DNA from: Sipunculus nudus
Lineage: Eukaryota > Annelida > Sipuncula > Golfingiida > Sipunculidae
Length of the DNA: 64,000 nt
Reading direction: 5' to 3'
NCBI GenBank assembly: GCA_026874595.1
Contig: CM049317.1
Location: forward strand, 21,958,882 to 22,022,881
Shown here: positions 22,441 through 34,272 of the stretch, one piece after another
How positions within the stretch are numbered: the stretch's first letter is position 1
Layout of the letters: every line of letters begins with the position of its first letter
Notes under the pieces: generated by a model
Seen by the model: only the letters and a program-made list of their open reading frames with translations
Told to the model about the DNA's origin: nothing
Database searches by the model: none
Position numbers and translations under genes: made by a program

Positions 22441-25362
22441 CTGCTTCATAGCCCAGAACAGTGAGAAACTTCCCCGTTTATATTAATAGCTCGTGGAAAA
22501 TTATCCTTGTGAACTGTGTCAGGGTATTCCTCATTTGGTTACTAAGTCACATGCCACTTCTGAGAGACACCGTGACGAACACATGACAGCTACTTTTTTT
22601 CTCAGCATTGAATTACATAAAGGCCATACACCAATACCAGTTGCCAAAACTATGGTTTTATCAGATGCCTCTTCGTAAAATAAATGTATTAAAAACTGAT
22701 GATATGCCTTTAAAGCGTTATTTTCCCTTTTTTTGCTGGAACTCAGATTAGATGGACGACATGGCTCAATACATATGCACAGTATTTCTTCATTCTTATT
22801 TTGTGTTATATAAATCATATTGTTGTTAAGGCAATGACGTATGAGGTAAACCAATAAGAAAATATGAGAGTCGCCATGATTTAGTGATTCCGCCCATACA
22901 CACACCATGTGCCAGTCTCTTCATGTTATAAATTGTACCAAAGCTTAGTTTTTAGAATTGTATGAGTCATCAGCTAACCTACGTGTATAGTCACTATATA
23001 CCGTTATCAAGGTACACATATATTTCGTCATCACAGGTGTCACGCTGAGAATGAATGGTCTTTAAACACATTTCATGCGTTTGACCCTAATGTGCTGGGT
23101 AATATGAGAAAGGAACACGATTCATGTCCGTGGCATAAAAAAGTCAATTAGTTGTGTACTATGTAAAGTGAAAATCTGACAAAGAACACAATTGGGGTTT
23201 TGTGATAGCGAGGGATTTCCATTCTAAATATACGGTGGTTGACTTTTTGTTTGCAAAGGTTACAAATTCGAGTTGACGTGATATACGCGAAAGGAGAATG
23301 ATAGAGGAAACAAATCAAGCGTGAAGAAGAGATCACATCGTTCAAGGCAAGTCAATATTTAAAAAAAAAAAATCTTGGTATTACGTAAAAAATGGAAATA
23401 TCTTAATATTCAATCTTGTTTATTGGCCACCGTCTAATTGTTCAGATATTGATAAATAAATAATCTAACATAACCAAGGAAAATAATAACTGTTTTCCTT
23501 GTGAAAGATAGCCCGGAGAATATGAAGCAAGCCACAGTATGTGAAATAATTTCACAAAATCTAACCTCAGTGAGCGTAATGAGTCCTTTGAACCATACTG
23601 CTTTGTTATAAGTTTTCCAATACTCGCTCTTATGTAGATATGTCAGTTACCATTTATCATGTTGGACTTTTTCAGACAGAGACAATATGAATAATATGCT
23701 ATTTACAAGTATTGTTTATCCATGTATAAAATCTAACGCTATTGCGATAAATGGCATGCATGGTGCCGTCCAAAAGCCTAATGGATCTCAAAAAGATATA
23801 TTAGTTTTCACAAATTCTCCGTGAACAAAACCGCCTGTGCTTTATATACTTGCGGTTCCTACGGGTCAACGGCCAGCTGGCAGATGATTCCTAGTAACAG
23901 AATCTTCTAGTAACTTGATTAATTAATGGCATAACTTTCTTATGCACTCCGGTAAACCGCGAATGCATGACTCAGTAGGTATTTATATCGGACTGGTAAG
24001 CTTAACCTGAGTCGTGACACAAGTCATTCAGGGGAATGTAATGCAGCCGACTTCAACTCATGTATATAGATCTGAGACATACTGTAGGTTTTCTGAGAAA
24101 GGCATAGTAAGGTTAAATGGAATATTTAGTATGAGAAAATTTACCAAGCATTCGAGTAAAGCTTTGAAATATAGGCCTGCCCTAGTTAAGCAAAGAAACT
24201 ACTTTGAGTTACAGTAAGTTCAATAAAAAGAGAGGTCACCTTTATGTTTTGGATTTTAACTGGCAAGTGTGTTAATTATTAACATTTTTCTTGAATGATT
24301 AAGTAAAATTTCATTTATAAGCTTTGTACAAAGCTCATTTTCTAGGAAATGATATTACTTGATATAAATGGCTCAATTAAGTTGAGCATTTACAATTTTT
24401 TCAGAAAAAGTGTGAAACTGAAATAAAGAAGTTGAAAAATATTTAGCTGTATGTTGACTTATCGGAATATGTATTTTACAGATAAATAAATATGATTAAT
24501 TCAATTGATAGCAATGAAAGAAGATTTTTTATATACCTTCATGGGTATTTGGTAAGCTTCTTATTGTTTTTCCTAACTATAAGAGACACCTGGTTGAAAT
24601 AGTTATCAATATATATATACTAAGAATTATGGGGACAAAATTTGGTGTCCATTTAACTTATTATTACATGTACAGTACATGTCTTATTTGGATGTTATTC
24701 TAAATTTACCGATCGATAAAATTTGAACATGGACTGGAAAATTTTACAGTTAACTGACTGTTCAGTAGCTACAGGACTTTAGAAAGACATCAATTAAAAA
24801 TAGAGTAAATAGAAAAACTGTGACCTTAAATCTACATACCAGATTTTTTTTATTTAACCATAAATTGAGGGATTTATCAGTAATGTGCAATAAGTTGTAA
24901 GATTTCCTTTTTTTCACGGTAATGACCATTGTGAAAATGTAGTGATACGAGAGTATAATAATGATGTAATAATGTAATTTGGTTTAAAACTTTAATCACC
25001 AGGAGGTCAAAAGAAGAGCAAGTTAAGTTTACGTACCTTAGACAGAAATGAGCTTGAGCATTTTTGAGGTGGTAGAAGAATGCGTTATATTCAGTAGATG
25101 TTGATTTTCAGTTTGCTTGTTCATGGGAATAGACAGACCCAACTTTATTAAAAAAAACTCTTGCATTTGCACAGGACAAGTCGCCTATTAAATCTGCAAT
25201 GAAAACAATGTTACCTGTAAATGTACCTGTTTTTGCATTTGAATCCGAGTTTTTAAGAAGTTAATATATTGTTTCGAATCGGTTCCTGAAATACTGCTAA
25301 AAATATATCGATAAAGTTAGGTTTGTATTACCCATAACCAGGTATAATAAATATATAAAGAT

Positions 25363-25421
<59 letters not shown>

Positions 25422-28400
25422 CTCCCCAAAGTAACTTAGTTAAGTCAACACTTTTTCATGGTCCCAATTAATTTTTCTCTTTATATCAGACCTCTCTTAA
25501 ACGACCCTCCAAAAATGCGACAACTTAATCGATAGTGGTCGCAATAATGAGGTTTCAATACAAACATAATACATATATACACACATACATACATACATAC
25601 TAATAGATCCTATATACTCCTCTTCCATGTTCCTTTTCCTTTTAGATTTCGGTTGAGTTGGAGGAAGTGTCATATAGTGTTAAAAGATAAGTTACAAAAT
25701 AAGCATGAACTTGATAAATTTTCCACAATGCTACATTCAAGCACTCATACATACTGATCAGCATACATTCATGTGGCCTTGATGTCGATTACATATCTTG
25801 GACGGGTTATGATTGAATGCCTGTCGCCTATTCGTAACTTCATTAATCTCACCATAGACTCATTATGCAGTGTTTAATATCTTATCTATAACTTTATCCA
25901 ATAATACCCCTTGTTCCTGTTAATGGGTTTTCAGGGTTGGGTTTCGCCACTAGGTGAAATAGATGTCTGCATTCAATCGCAAAGGTAGCCTCCCCACCAA
26001 CTGCCACCCACAGCGTGACCAAACTAAAAAAAAAAACAAATGTCGCAAAATATTGTTTAAATTGATTCATAATACAGATAATTAGGGTTAATAATGCTCC
26101 GACCCAAAATGTTTAAATGATCCCTTGGTATAGCAGTTCTTACCAAGCTCTAACCTAAGGAAAACTTTTGGCCCTGTGACACCCTTCCTGGTGGCAAAAC
26201 TCAGCAACAACTGCAGTAGGAAAAATTGCAAAAAGGGATTGTAGCCTCATCAGGTACAGTATTATGCTTGCTCGGATTTATGCAGTGACTAGCATTGTGA
26301 CGATTGGCACATGGTGCTTTAATCTAATTGGCTTTTGTATGATAATGACCGTCCATAAAACCAGATAATTTTGTAAACTTATTTATAGTATCTATAATTT
26401 GTTGGGCAAATGTAGCAGAATTTACTGTTTTCCACATAGTTCTTCGATATGTAAACTGCAAAATGATGAATGATTTTCTTCCGTGGGTAAAAAGTGTTTT
26501 TATAACTAATTAGCAAAATAAAATAATTTTTTTATAATTTTACACCATACAGTTAGTCATTTTGTGGTTGGATCTTACAACATCTTTATTTTGAAACTAT
26601 TCGTGTGAAACACATGACACTCCATCTTCATGGTTGTTTATTTGACTATTGATTGCTTAAATTATAATATACTTTATTATACTGTATACAACATATGTGT
26701 TCAGACTGCTTCATACAAAATGTTATCTAATTCTTAGGGTGTGGAACCGTCAGGTTTGTACAATGTCACTAAGATTATTCCCCGTGTAGAACAAAGGGCT
26801 AATAAATGCAGAATGCAAGACCATGCCGATTAATACAATATGGTATTTTAATAATATAAATTCTTTAACACATAACAGGTTAGGTTAGTCTAATTATGTT
26901 GGTATTCTGGCCGTTTTAACAATTTGAAATTTGACATATGTTCCACAGAATTTATTGGATTAACTAAAATACAATCTACACCACAGCAAGAAAAGAATGG
27001 TGAAGAGGCAGGAGGGAAAAGGGACACATGGGGGGGGGATACTCAACAACCTTGCACAGATAAACAAAAGTGCGGGGAGTGAAAAGTTAATTCTTATATG
27101 GAAGCAAATGAATCATACACTGAAACGTTTCCGATACAAGTATGCCGGTAAAAGTGAATATGTACCTCAATCTTTGTGACGATAAGGCGTTTTGGTCTGA
27201 CTATTGAGGACATGTCTATATGTATATAGCTAAGTATAATCCAAATAAACTAAAAGACAATCCATTCTCATCTGTTGGGTAATGCATGATTTAATCGCTC
27301 ATAGAAAGCTAAATCTGTAAAAATTTGTTTCCATAATTTTATCATCATCATTCATATTATATGAGAACCTAAACTGTAATAAAGGAAAGTAGTTTTGACA
27401 ATAGTTAAACGTTTTACTGTAATATAAGTCTAAGTTAACATCTCGTATTCTTTACTCCCAGTACAGCAAACAGCCCAAGAGCAACCAGGCGTTGAACTCA
27501 ATTACAATCACAATATGCGTATGAGTTATCCTTTAGTACGCCTCATAAGGCCACAAGCCCATCTAGCGAATCGGCCTGCGCAGCTGGGCTGCTTGGATCT
27601 TAATGACCATCACTTCTAACTTTAGCTGATAGTTTGACTACACTTTTGCCATCTCTTGCCAGAACATTTGTGTGCACAGATTGACAGAGTAGTCTTTTTT
27701 ACACACATAAATTGGAAGAAATTTTTTTCTCTTTAACATGTTGTTCAGTATTTATTGTCTATTTAAGCATTTATTGTGACAGGTGGGTAACTGAGTACTG
27801 TTCCAGCTAGCCATCATTTATAAAACGTGAAACAACGACGGACCTCGTTAATGATGGGTCACGTTGGGGTCAGCAGAAATATATAATTCTTGCCCACTTA
27901 AAATGTCTGTTCAATTATTTTGATTTTAAGAATTCCATTTGTGCAAATAATACATCTGTATTATTTTATTTATTTCAAATGATATTTGCTAGCATCAGTC
28001 TAAGAAGACTTGCTCCGCCAAAGGAATCATTTAGAGAGAACAGAATAGTTTTGCTTCTGTTTAATCAAAATGTATGACGTCAAACAGCCAAGGAATAATA
28101 TTCAAATGTACATTGTATTCAATTACGAATCACCCACCCCCGCCCCACCCCACCCATGACCATGAAGCACAAGTTCACCAAAAGCTGTCCCTGGTTCAAA
28201 TGCCATAAAATATTTGAAATTAATAATATAAATTTAATTGTATGATTTAACAACATAATTACACATTGGTTATATTCTCCGATTTTCTGACCGCTGCTTG
28301 CTTTAGCACACTTGGTTTTCACCGCCAGGCGGCAGGCACAGGGCCAAAAATGTATTCAGATTATCGAAGGCAGGCTGTCTTAGGTTTCAGACCTGAAAGC

Positions 28401-29020
28401 GGATACTTGACAGTGTTCAGCGAAAGGATAATGCAGTGTTATTTTTGGCAGACCAGCCAACCTTTATTCCATGTATTCAACTCTTGATGTGTTATTTTGT
28501 GTGTTCGCACGCAGTCGTATCCCTTGGCATACGAAAATTTTATCACAGGGAACCAACTTCATCTGGTAACCTTAATATAATTAGAACCCCTTAACAATCA
28601 GGTTTGAATTATACCATACACAATACGGATTCCACTGTCTTCTTAAAAAAATGTAACAGATTGACCGTTTGTCCCAATCACAATATAACTCATTGTTTTA
28701 AAATTAGACTGATGAATCCCACCTGATTTGGATTCAAAACGGGTCTTATATTTTAAAAAGATGATCAATTTGCGTTTTCTTGATAGAATTCAGTTTTTGT
28801 AGGAAAGATCAAGGAAAGCAAATGGACAACTTCCATATGTAATGTTTAAATGTTGTAAAAACTCAGAATAAGGTGGATCAATTAGTTAAAAGCATTTTAC
28901 TAAATAAATCTAAAATTTGTTTTAAATATATAATTGACACGAACGAGAACAGATTAATTTAAAGTCGGTACAGTGATTTATCTAATGGTTGGCATATTTT
29001 TTGGACCTTTCATTTAATTT
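22441..29020. other. Long interval without recognised genes
   Basis: I see AT-rich sequence with only short open frames that lack protein-like composition. It contains a (TA)n array (25371-25415), an ATTTGCATTTG patch near 25150-25245, and a possible DNA-element terminus near 25535 (GAGGTTTCAATAC). Single exons of spliced genes cannot be excluded by eye. Confidence 0.4.
25371..25415. repeat. (TA)n microsatellite
   Basis: About 45 bases of TA dinucleotides. Confidence 0.96.
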
Positions 29021-29027
29021 CACATGG

Positions 29028-29265
29028 GGACCTGGACAGCTGAGTAGTAAAACGCTTGGTCTTCTCCGCTGGCGACCCGGGTTCGATTCCCGGCGTGGCT
29101 ATCAGAGTGGGTTGTAGTTGCCCGTCCAATGTCGGTGAGTTTCTCCTGGTTTCCTCCGCCCTTACCGACTTCGAAGCGCCAACATCCGAGCGATAGAGAG
29201 TGCCTTGTATTAGTTATTATAAATAGTTGTACAATCCATGTAAGATAAATAAAGTTTATACATTT
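29028..29265 (+). mobile_element. tRNA-derived SINE
   Basis: A tRNA-like head carries an A-box-like AGCTGAGTAGTA (about 29039) and a perfect-looking B box GGGTTCGATTCCCGG (about 29089). A central region with GTGAGTTTCTCCTGGTTTCC and a short tail with TAAATAAAG follow. Head, centre and tail total about 240 bases, usual for an animal SINE. The centre resembles the conserved domain of widespread animal SINE superfamilies (possibly MetaSINE). That name is a guess to be tested by alignment. Confidence 0.7.
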
Positions 29266-30312
29266 TCACATGATATTTTTACCCTTTTGAATTTAAAAGG
29301 ACGCTATTTTAACCACCCGTAACGGTAAGCCATTATTTAGTGGACTTACATTAAACTAACTGACAAAGATGTACGTCATTTTTCGATAATGCCTAATGGC
29401 CTTCAGGTACGCTGTCACTTGACATAAGACCGACCAAAAATTCGTTTAACTCAACATACTATTAAAGCAGGTTTTCTTTTTTATTGTACGAGTCTAATAA
29501 GTGGTCTTATATATGGCAAATTTCAATACGCAGATATACATGAACCACGGAATGGTCTAAAGACGCCAAGTAAGTATCCTTTTTTCATAGGAACATATCA
29601 TGTAACTCAGTAAATAAGTAAATACCTGTTTGTTGAATTGTACGCGATACAGGAAATGATTCGTTACCACAGAGACGAAATTTGTTTGTGAGTTCAGATT
29701 ATTCTCTTGTGTTAAATCATCACTCATCGCCTAATGTTAAGATGAGCGGCTGTTCAGCATGAAATCAGTGCAACAGGATGGATGACTATTGCACTGCATA
29801 TCTCCATATGGCTTGAATCATGATTCAATTTTCCAGTCCAATAATTGTATGCCGTGTCGTTGATGTACGGCTAATCTGTGTACATAAAACGTGGGCGCAT
29901 TGCACATACTTAAATTAAGGTTGACAACGAGGAAACAATGACGCCCATGTTGTAAGCAAGAAGCATCTGTCAGCATCAACCTGACCATTGACCCAGAAAA
30001 CCCCGAGTGTATGAGAGTACAGACGCTTTTGTTCACTGAGGATGTGGGACTATGAATATAACAATTTTTAGACCAATATACGGCCCATTAAACTCGGCAT
30101 TTTGACAGATCAATGTCATTTATGGCATTAATCGTACATTCAATAAAAAGATTAATAAAAGTTTATATTATATATTATTCATATGGTCCTATGAAATCGA
30201 CTAATCAAACTTATTATTTGGTCTTAGGTTTAATATTTGTCACAATATTTCAGCTACAATGGCTTCATACCCAAGGGGCTATAATTTCCATCTTACGGAA
30301 CAAGAAATCTAC

Positions 30313-30366
<54 letters not shown>

Positions 30367-30440
30367 ATATATATAATCATAATTTTAAAAGATACTTAAG
30401 AATGTTTATGTGCTTCTAAACAAGTCTGTGTGACTAGGAC
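29266..30440. other. Non-coding interval with a cassette fragment
   Basis: About 29480-29600 (CAATACGCAGATATACATGAA and nearby) matches 36790-36900 in the same orientation and 22290-22410 in inverse orientation, so it is another fragment of the TLR-associated cassette. A (TA)n array lies at 30318-30376. No gene is recognised. Confidence 0.45.
30318..30376. repeat. (TA)n microsatellite
   Basis: About 59 bases of TA dinucleotides with one break. Confidence 0.96.
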
Positions 30441-30459
30441 AACCAAGTTTGCAATTAAT

Positions 30460-30720
30460 GTTGAATAGACATAAAATTGACATCAAACAGTGATGTCAAA
30501 ATGATGTCAAAATCAGGTTTAATTTTAAGGTCAAATTTACCTCAAAACTTTGGCATTAAATTGATATCAAACATTGTTGTCAAAATGCTGACAAGCTCAG
30601 TTTGCCGATCAAACTGACGTCAAAAGTTTTGACATCAAGAATATGATCTAAATTTGCTGTCACTTTAAATTTAAAGTCAATTTAATGTCATGTGAATGTC
30701 AAATTATTTAAGAATTTCAC
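30460..30720. repeat. GATGTCAAA / TTGACGTCAA-rich patch, copy 1
   Basis: Many near-palindromic words of the type TTGACATCAA, GATGTCAAA and TTGACGTCAA recur at irregular spacing over about 260 bases. A second patch is at 35445-35700. Such arrays often form the subterminal parts of non-autonomous DNA elements; identity here is unknown. Confidence 0.6.
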
Positions 30721-31258
30721 CCTGTTTATGTTTTTCCTTCATATATTAGTACACCTCTAACAACTAACAAAAAGAATATCATGTGTAGGAACTGTTTTAT
30801 TTAGAAAGGAACGCGATCTTCAGATTATTCCATCTAAAAAAAATTGAGGGTTCTTTAAACATTCAGAAAAGCTTTGAGTATGTACCGGGAATTTTGCAAT
30901 AGCAGGATACTTTTTTTTATAATGATCTTTTATATAAATTATCATATCAATAAAGAAACAAAAAAAATATTTTGACTGCTTAAAGATGAAAACACAACAT
31001 TGTCATTAAAGTATACCACCAATAAAGAAGGGTAACATCATTATGTTCTAATCAGTCAGTAGAAGGAGCAAAAAAGGAGCATACTTTAATGTTTTAAAAA
31101 TACTTGTAAGTTGCATAATGTTTGGTTTAATGTTAACAGATACATATGCATTTTCACGGTATACACTTAAAAAATTCAGTCAATATGTGTGAAGTCTAAT
31201 GTAATTACAAAGTATATGGCAAAAATGATAATGCCACACACACTTACCACTCCTCAGA

Positions 31259-31259
<1 letters not shown>

Positions 31260-31320
<61 letters not shown>
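31260..31320. repeat. (TA)n microsatellite
   Basis: About 61 bases of TA dinucleotides. Confidence 0.97.
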
Positions 31321-31322
<2 letters not shown>

Positions 31323-32111
31323 CTGAGCTGCACGTGGGCAGCCCTGGGCAACACAAGTTCATTTGCATTGCCAACTTAGCTGACTACTGTAAAATCAGTG
31401 GATAGGAGCTGCACATACCCAAGCCTTGCGCCGCCAACCATGTTAATTTTGTATGGGTTAACTTTTTCACTGCTAAATTGCACTTTTTGCCAGTATGTGG
31501 AATGTGCAAGCAAAGTTACAACCAAAATATTACTGTTAATGCTACTCATAAGTAAATACAATATCAGATTAATGATGCCATATTAGGCAGAATAAACCGA
31601 CTTTAAATAAAATAGTGGAAATTTATTATTTAAATTTACATTATATAAAGTTTTGATATAAAAAGATAAGATTTTATTCCAAAAATTAAAGTTCTCTAAT
31701 TTGTACAGGAAATCAAGAGTTATAAAAATATAAAACAGGTTATTCTCTTTTCAGTATGGTAGGATTCGGTAAATTTATATAGGAAAATTCAGAGGAGCGC
31801 CGGGAGCGTCTGTTATTAACTTTAGGCAATCGTATGTATGTATAAGTAGATGTCATAGTATTCATATTCTGTACGAAACTCACTGGTTTTCTGCTAAGAA
31901 CTCAAACAGGTCAATATAGCCACTAATATTCCAAACTTAATTGGTGACACGACCAGGTTTTTATGTTTTTACTGTTGATGGTAATAGGTAATGCCATAAT
32001 CACAATAACATAGATGTCATGTTATATACATGTGTGAACCACTTTAATAAAATCGTTTGTTATAATAAATTAAATATATTTAACCTCTAGATGACCACTT
32101 TAATAGAAATT

Positions 32112-32158
32112 AAGCAAGGGCGTAGCCGGGGGGGGGGGGGCACAGGGGGCCAAGCTGA

Positions 32159-32206
<48 letters not shown>
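32112..32206. repeat. G-run next to a (TA)n array
   Basis: GGGCGTAGCC followed by a run of about 12 G, then CACAGGGGG, then a (TA)n array from about 32163. The GGCGTAGCC-plus-G-run motif is reminiscent of DNA-transposon ends, but no partner terminus was found. Confidence 0.4.
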
Positions 32207-32211
<5 letters not shown>

Positions 32212-32355
32212 ACATATAATAATAATAAGAAGAAGAAGAAGAATAGTAATAATAATAATTATGTTCAAAACATGTTCAAAAATGGTAACTTAAAATTGTT
32301 TTACAAATTTATTCATAAAAGTATCCTTTTTACTCTCGCGTTACAGGCCAGACTT

Positions 32356-32660
32356 TAAAGCCCCAGTCTAATATAGGAGCCGCATCAACACGGATCACAT
32401 CCGGCACGATCCGGCATGTGAACAATGTAGCCGCCGTGATGGTCCGCGGCGATCCCTGTTGGTCCTAGAACGTACGGGAAAGTCCTTGGGGCTCCGGGAG
32501 GCTAACACGGCGGTTTTGGGAAATTCAAAACTTCCCTGTCCGTCCGTGACGGTCCGGGGAGATTGCGACATCCGGAGTGGTCCGTGTAGCCGCCGTGTGG
32601 GGCTCCAGCTCATTCGTTGACTGCGGTGTTCATCCATGCTTATATGGGACTGGGGGCTTA
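32356..32660. mobile_element. GC-rich inverted-repeat element (MITE candidate)
   Basis: The termini are imperfect inverted repeats: AAGCCCCAGTCTAATATAGG near 32358 against CTTATATGGGACTGGGGGCTT near 32639-32659. The interior, about 300 bases in all, is strikingly GC-rich (GCCGCCGTG occurs twice) inside very AT-rich DNA. No transposase is encoded. The target duplication is unclear. Confidence 0.55.
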
Positions 32661-33411
32661 GCAGCAATATCCTATGTCAAGATCAGATTTGATTCCCAAC
32701 TCTGCATGCTCAATGCTGTATTATAAGACCCCTTCTGTAAAAGGCTACATTAACAGTGTAAAACAGTTATATACAAAAATTAATAATAAATTAATATATA
32801 TATATATATAATTTAGAATCATATGAATGTAAATATAAACCCATGGTCGTATGCTTCATTTATGTCATTATGAATTTTATGAAGGCGAAATAAGAGGCGA
32901 GCTCAACATGCACTTTGTAAGGAAAGAGTAAAGCTTCAGTAAATACGCTTATAAGGGAGATGACAGCTTGAGCACTGTAGTGGCTCAAGTTTACAAATGA
33001 GGTGAGGGAGAGAGAGGGAGAGGGGATAGTTTGGTCTCTAGAGGCCATGTTATATAATCTAAGGAATGCAGCAGGTCCAGGCTAGGGCAGACAAAATGGC
33101 TTTGGTTTCATTTGCTTGCCCAATAGGTGTAATGCCCCCTGACACCTCTTCAGGAGCCAGTAAGACTGATATGTGACACTAAGACAGACCAACTATTTGC
33201 GCGGAAAACCTAGTTTTTTATCACACACACAGTCACACACACACATTTGAATACATGTATATGCACAAATACCTGTATTTACAAAACACATGTTGAAACA
33301 TAATATATACACACACATATATATTCATATAAATGGGATGAGAAAAATATGCAAAAGTTCAGCTCGCAAAGTCAGAATCGAAACCTAACCTTCGTTTTAC
33401 ATAATCCTACG

Positions 33412-33412
<1 letters not shown>

Positions 33413-33453
<41 letters not shown>
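33413..33453. repeat. (TA)n microsatellite
   Basis: About 40 bases of TA dinucleotides directly before the candidate solo LTR. Confidence 0.95.
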
Positions 33454-33457
<4 letters not shown>

Positions 33458-34272
33458 ACATGTGTCTCTTTTATCGTGCGCTGTTAAAATTCTGTTTCGT
33501 GTTAAGCCCAAGCCCTGGGCGTAAATTACTATGGCGTGTAGAGACACAGCGCTCGGTGTAATCCGTACTGGGTAAACCCTGGCGTGTGAAGACACAGCGT
33601 TCATGCTAATCTGGAATTTCTGGGCTGTTCGCGCACTATGAGCGCGTGTCTTGTATTTTTCTTTGGGCGCGTGTGTACTATGTATTGTTGTGTTCCTTGG
33701 ATTTTCATGAAATAGAAGTTTCTAGGCTTTGGGGTGAGAAGCTATAAATTAGGGTCTGTGTTAAGAGCTTAGGAAGAGAGAGAGGAATATTCCAGCAGAC
33801 ACGGAAGAGTATGAGTCAGTTTGTGGACTTTCCGGTAATTGCAGCATTTTCTTCGAAATTTGTAACGGATTTTATACAGTCTTCAATGTGCCTTTTGGAT
33901 TACTACCAGAACTTCACTTTTGATTTACAACAGATTGTTTTTAGGATTACATTGGACTATTATTCTCTGAGAAGATATACGTGAACTGTTCATCTGGATT
34001 ATATGTTTTAAAGAACTTGATGATCTGTGACAGTGGTGGTATCCAGAAAAGCCTAGGATCCAGACACCCGATCTGGTACTGTGCACTTTATTTATTATAC
34101 TGTGTAATTGTATTGATTTACTGTTATACTGTTATTATACTGTGTAATTGTATTGATTTTGTGTATTGTAAAGTTAGGGTTGTTTTAAGAATACATTATA
34201 ATTATTTGTTAACAAAAAATCACTGACTTCTTTATTCATTCCCCTAGACATATCACGCTGCCTAGTGTTACA
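33454..34272 (+). mobile_element. Candidate solo LTR
   Basis: The 819-base unit begins TGTTACATG and ends GTGTTACA (TG...CA). It contains a TATA-like CTATAAAT at 33742-33749, followed by a purine-rich leader-like stretch, and later AT-rich sequence. It is more GC-rich at its left end than the surroundings. No flanking target duplication is visible, because the left side is a (TA)n array. It could instead be an unrelated repeat. Confidence 0.4.

Noticed and set aside
30460-30720. Possible CRISPR-like spaced repeats
   Set aside because: Words are palindromic, irregularly spaced and in a eukaryotic context; there is no regular spacer structure.
32395-32667. 90-residue minus-strand arginine-rich frame
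   Set aside because: Lies within the GC-rich inverted-repeat element; open because of base composition.
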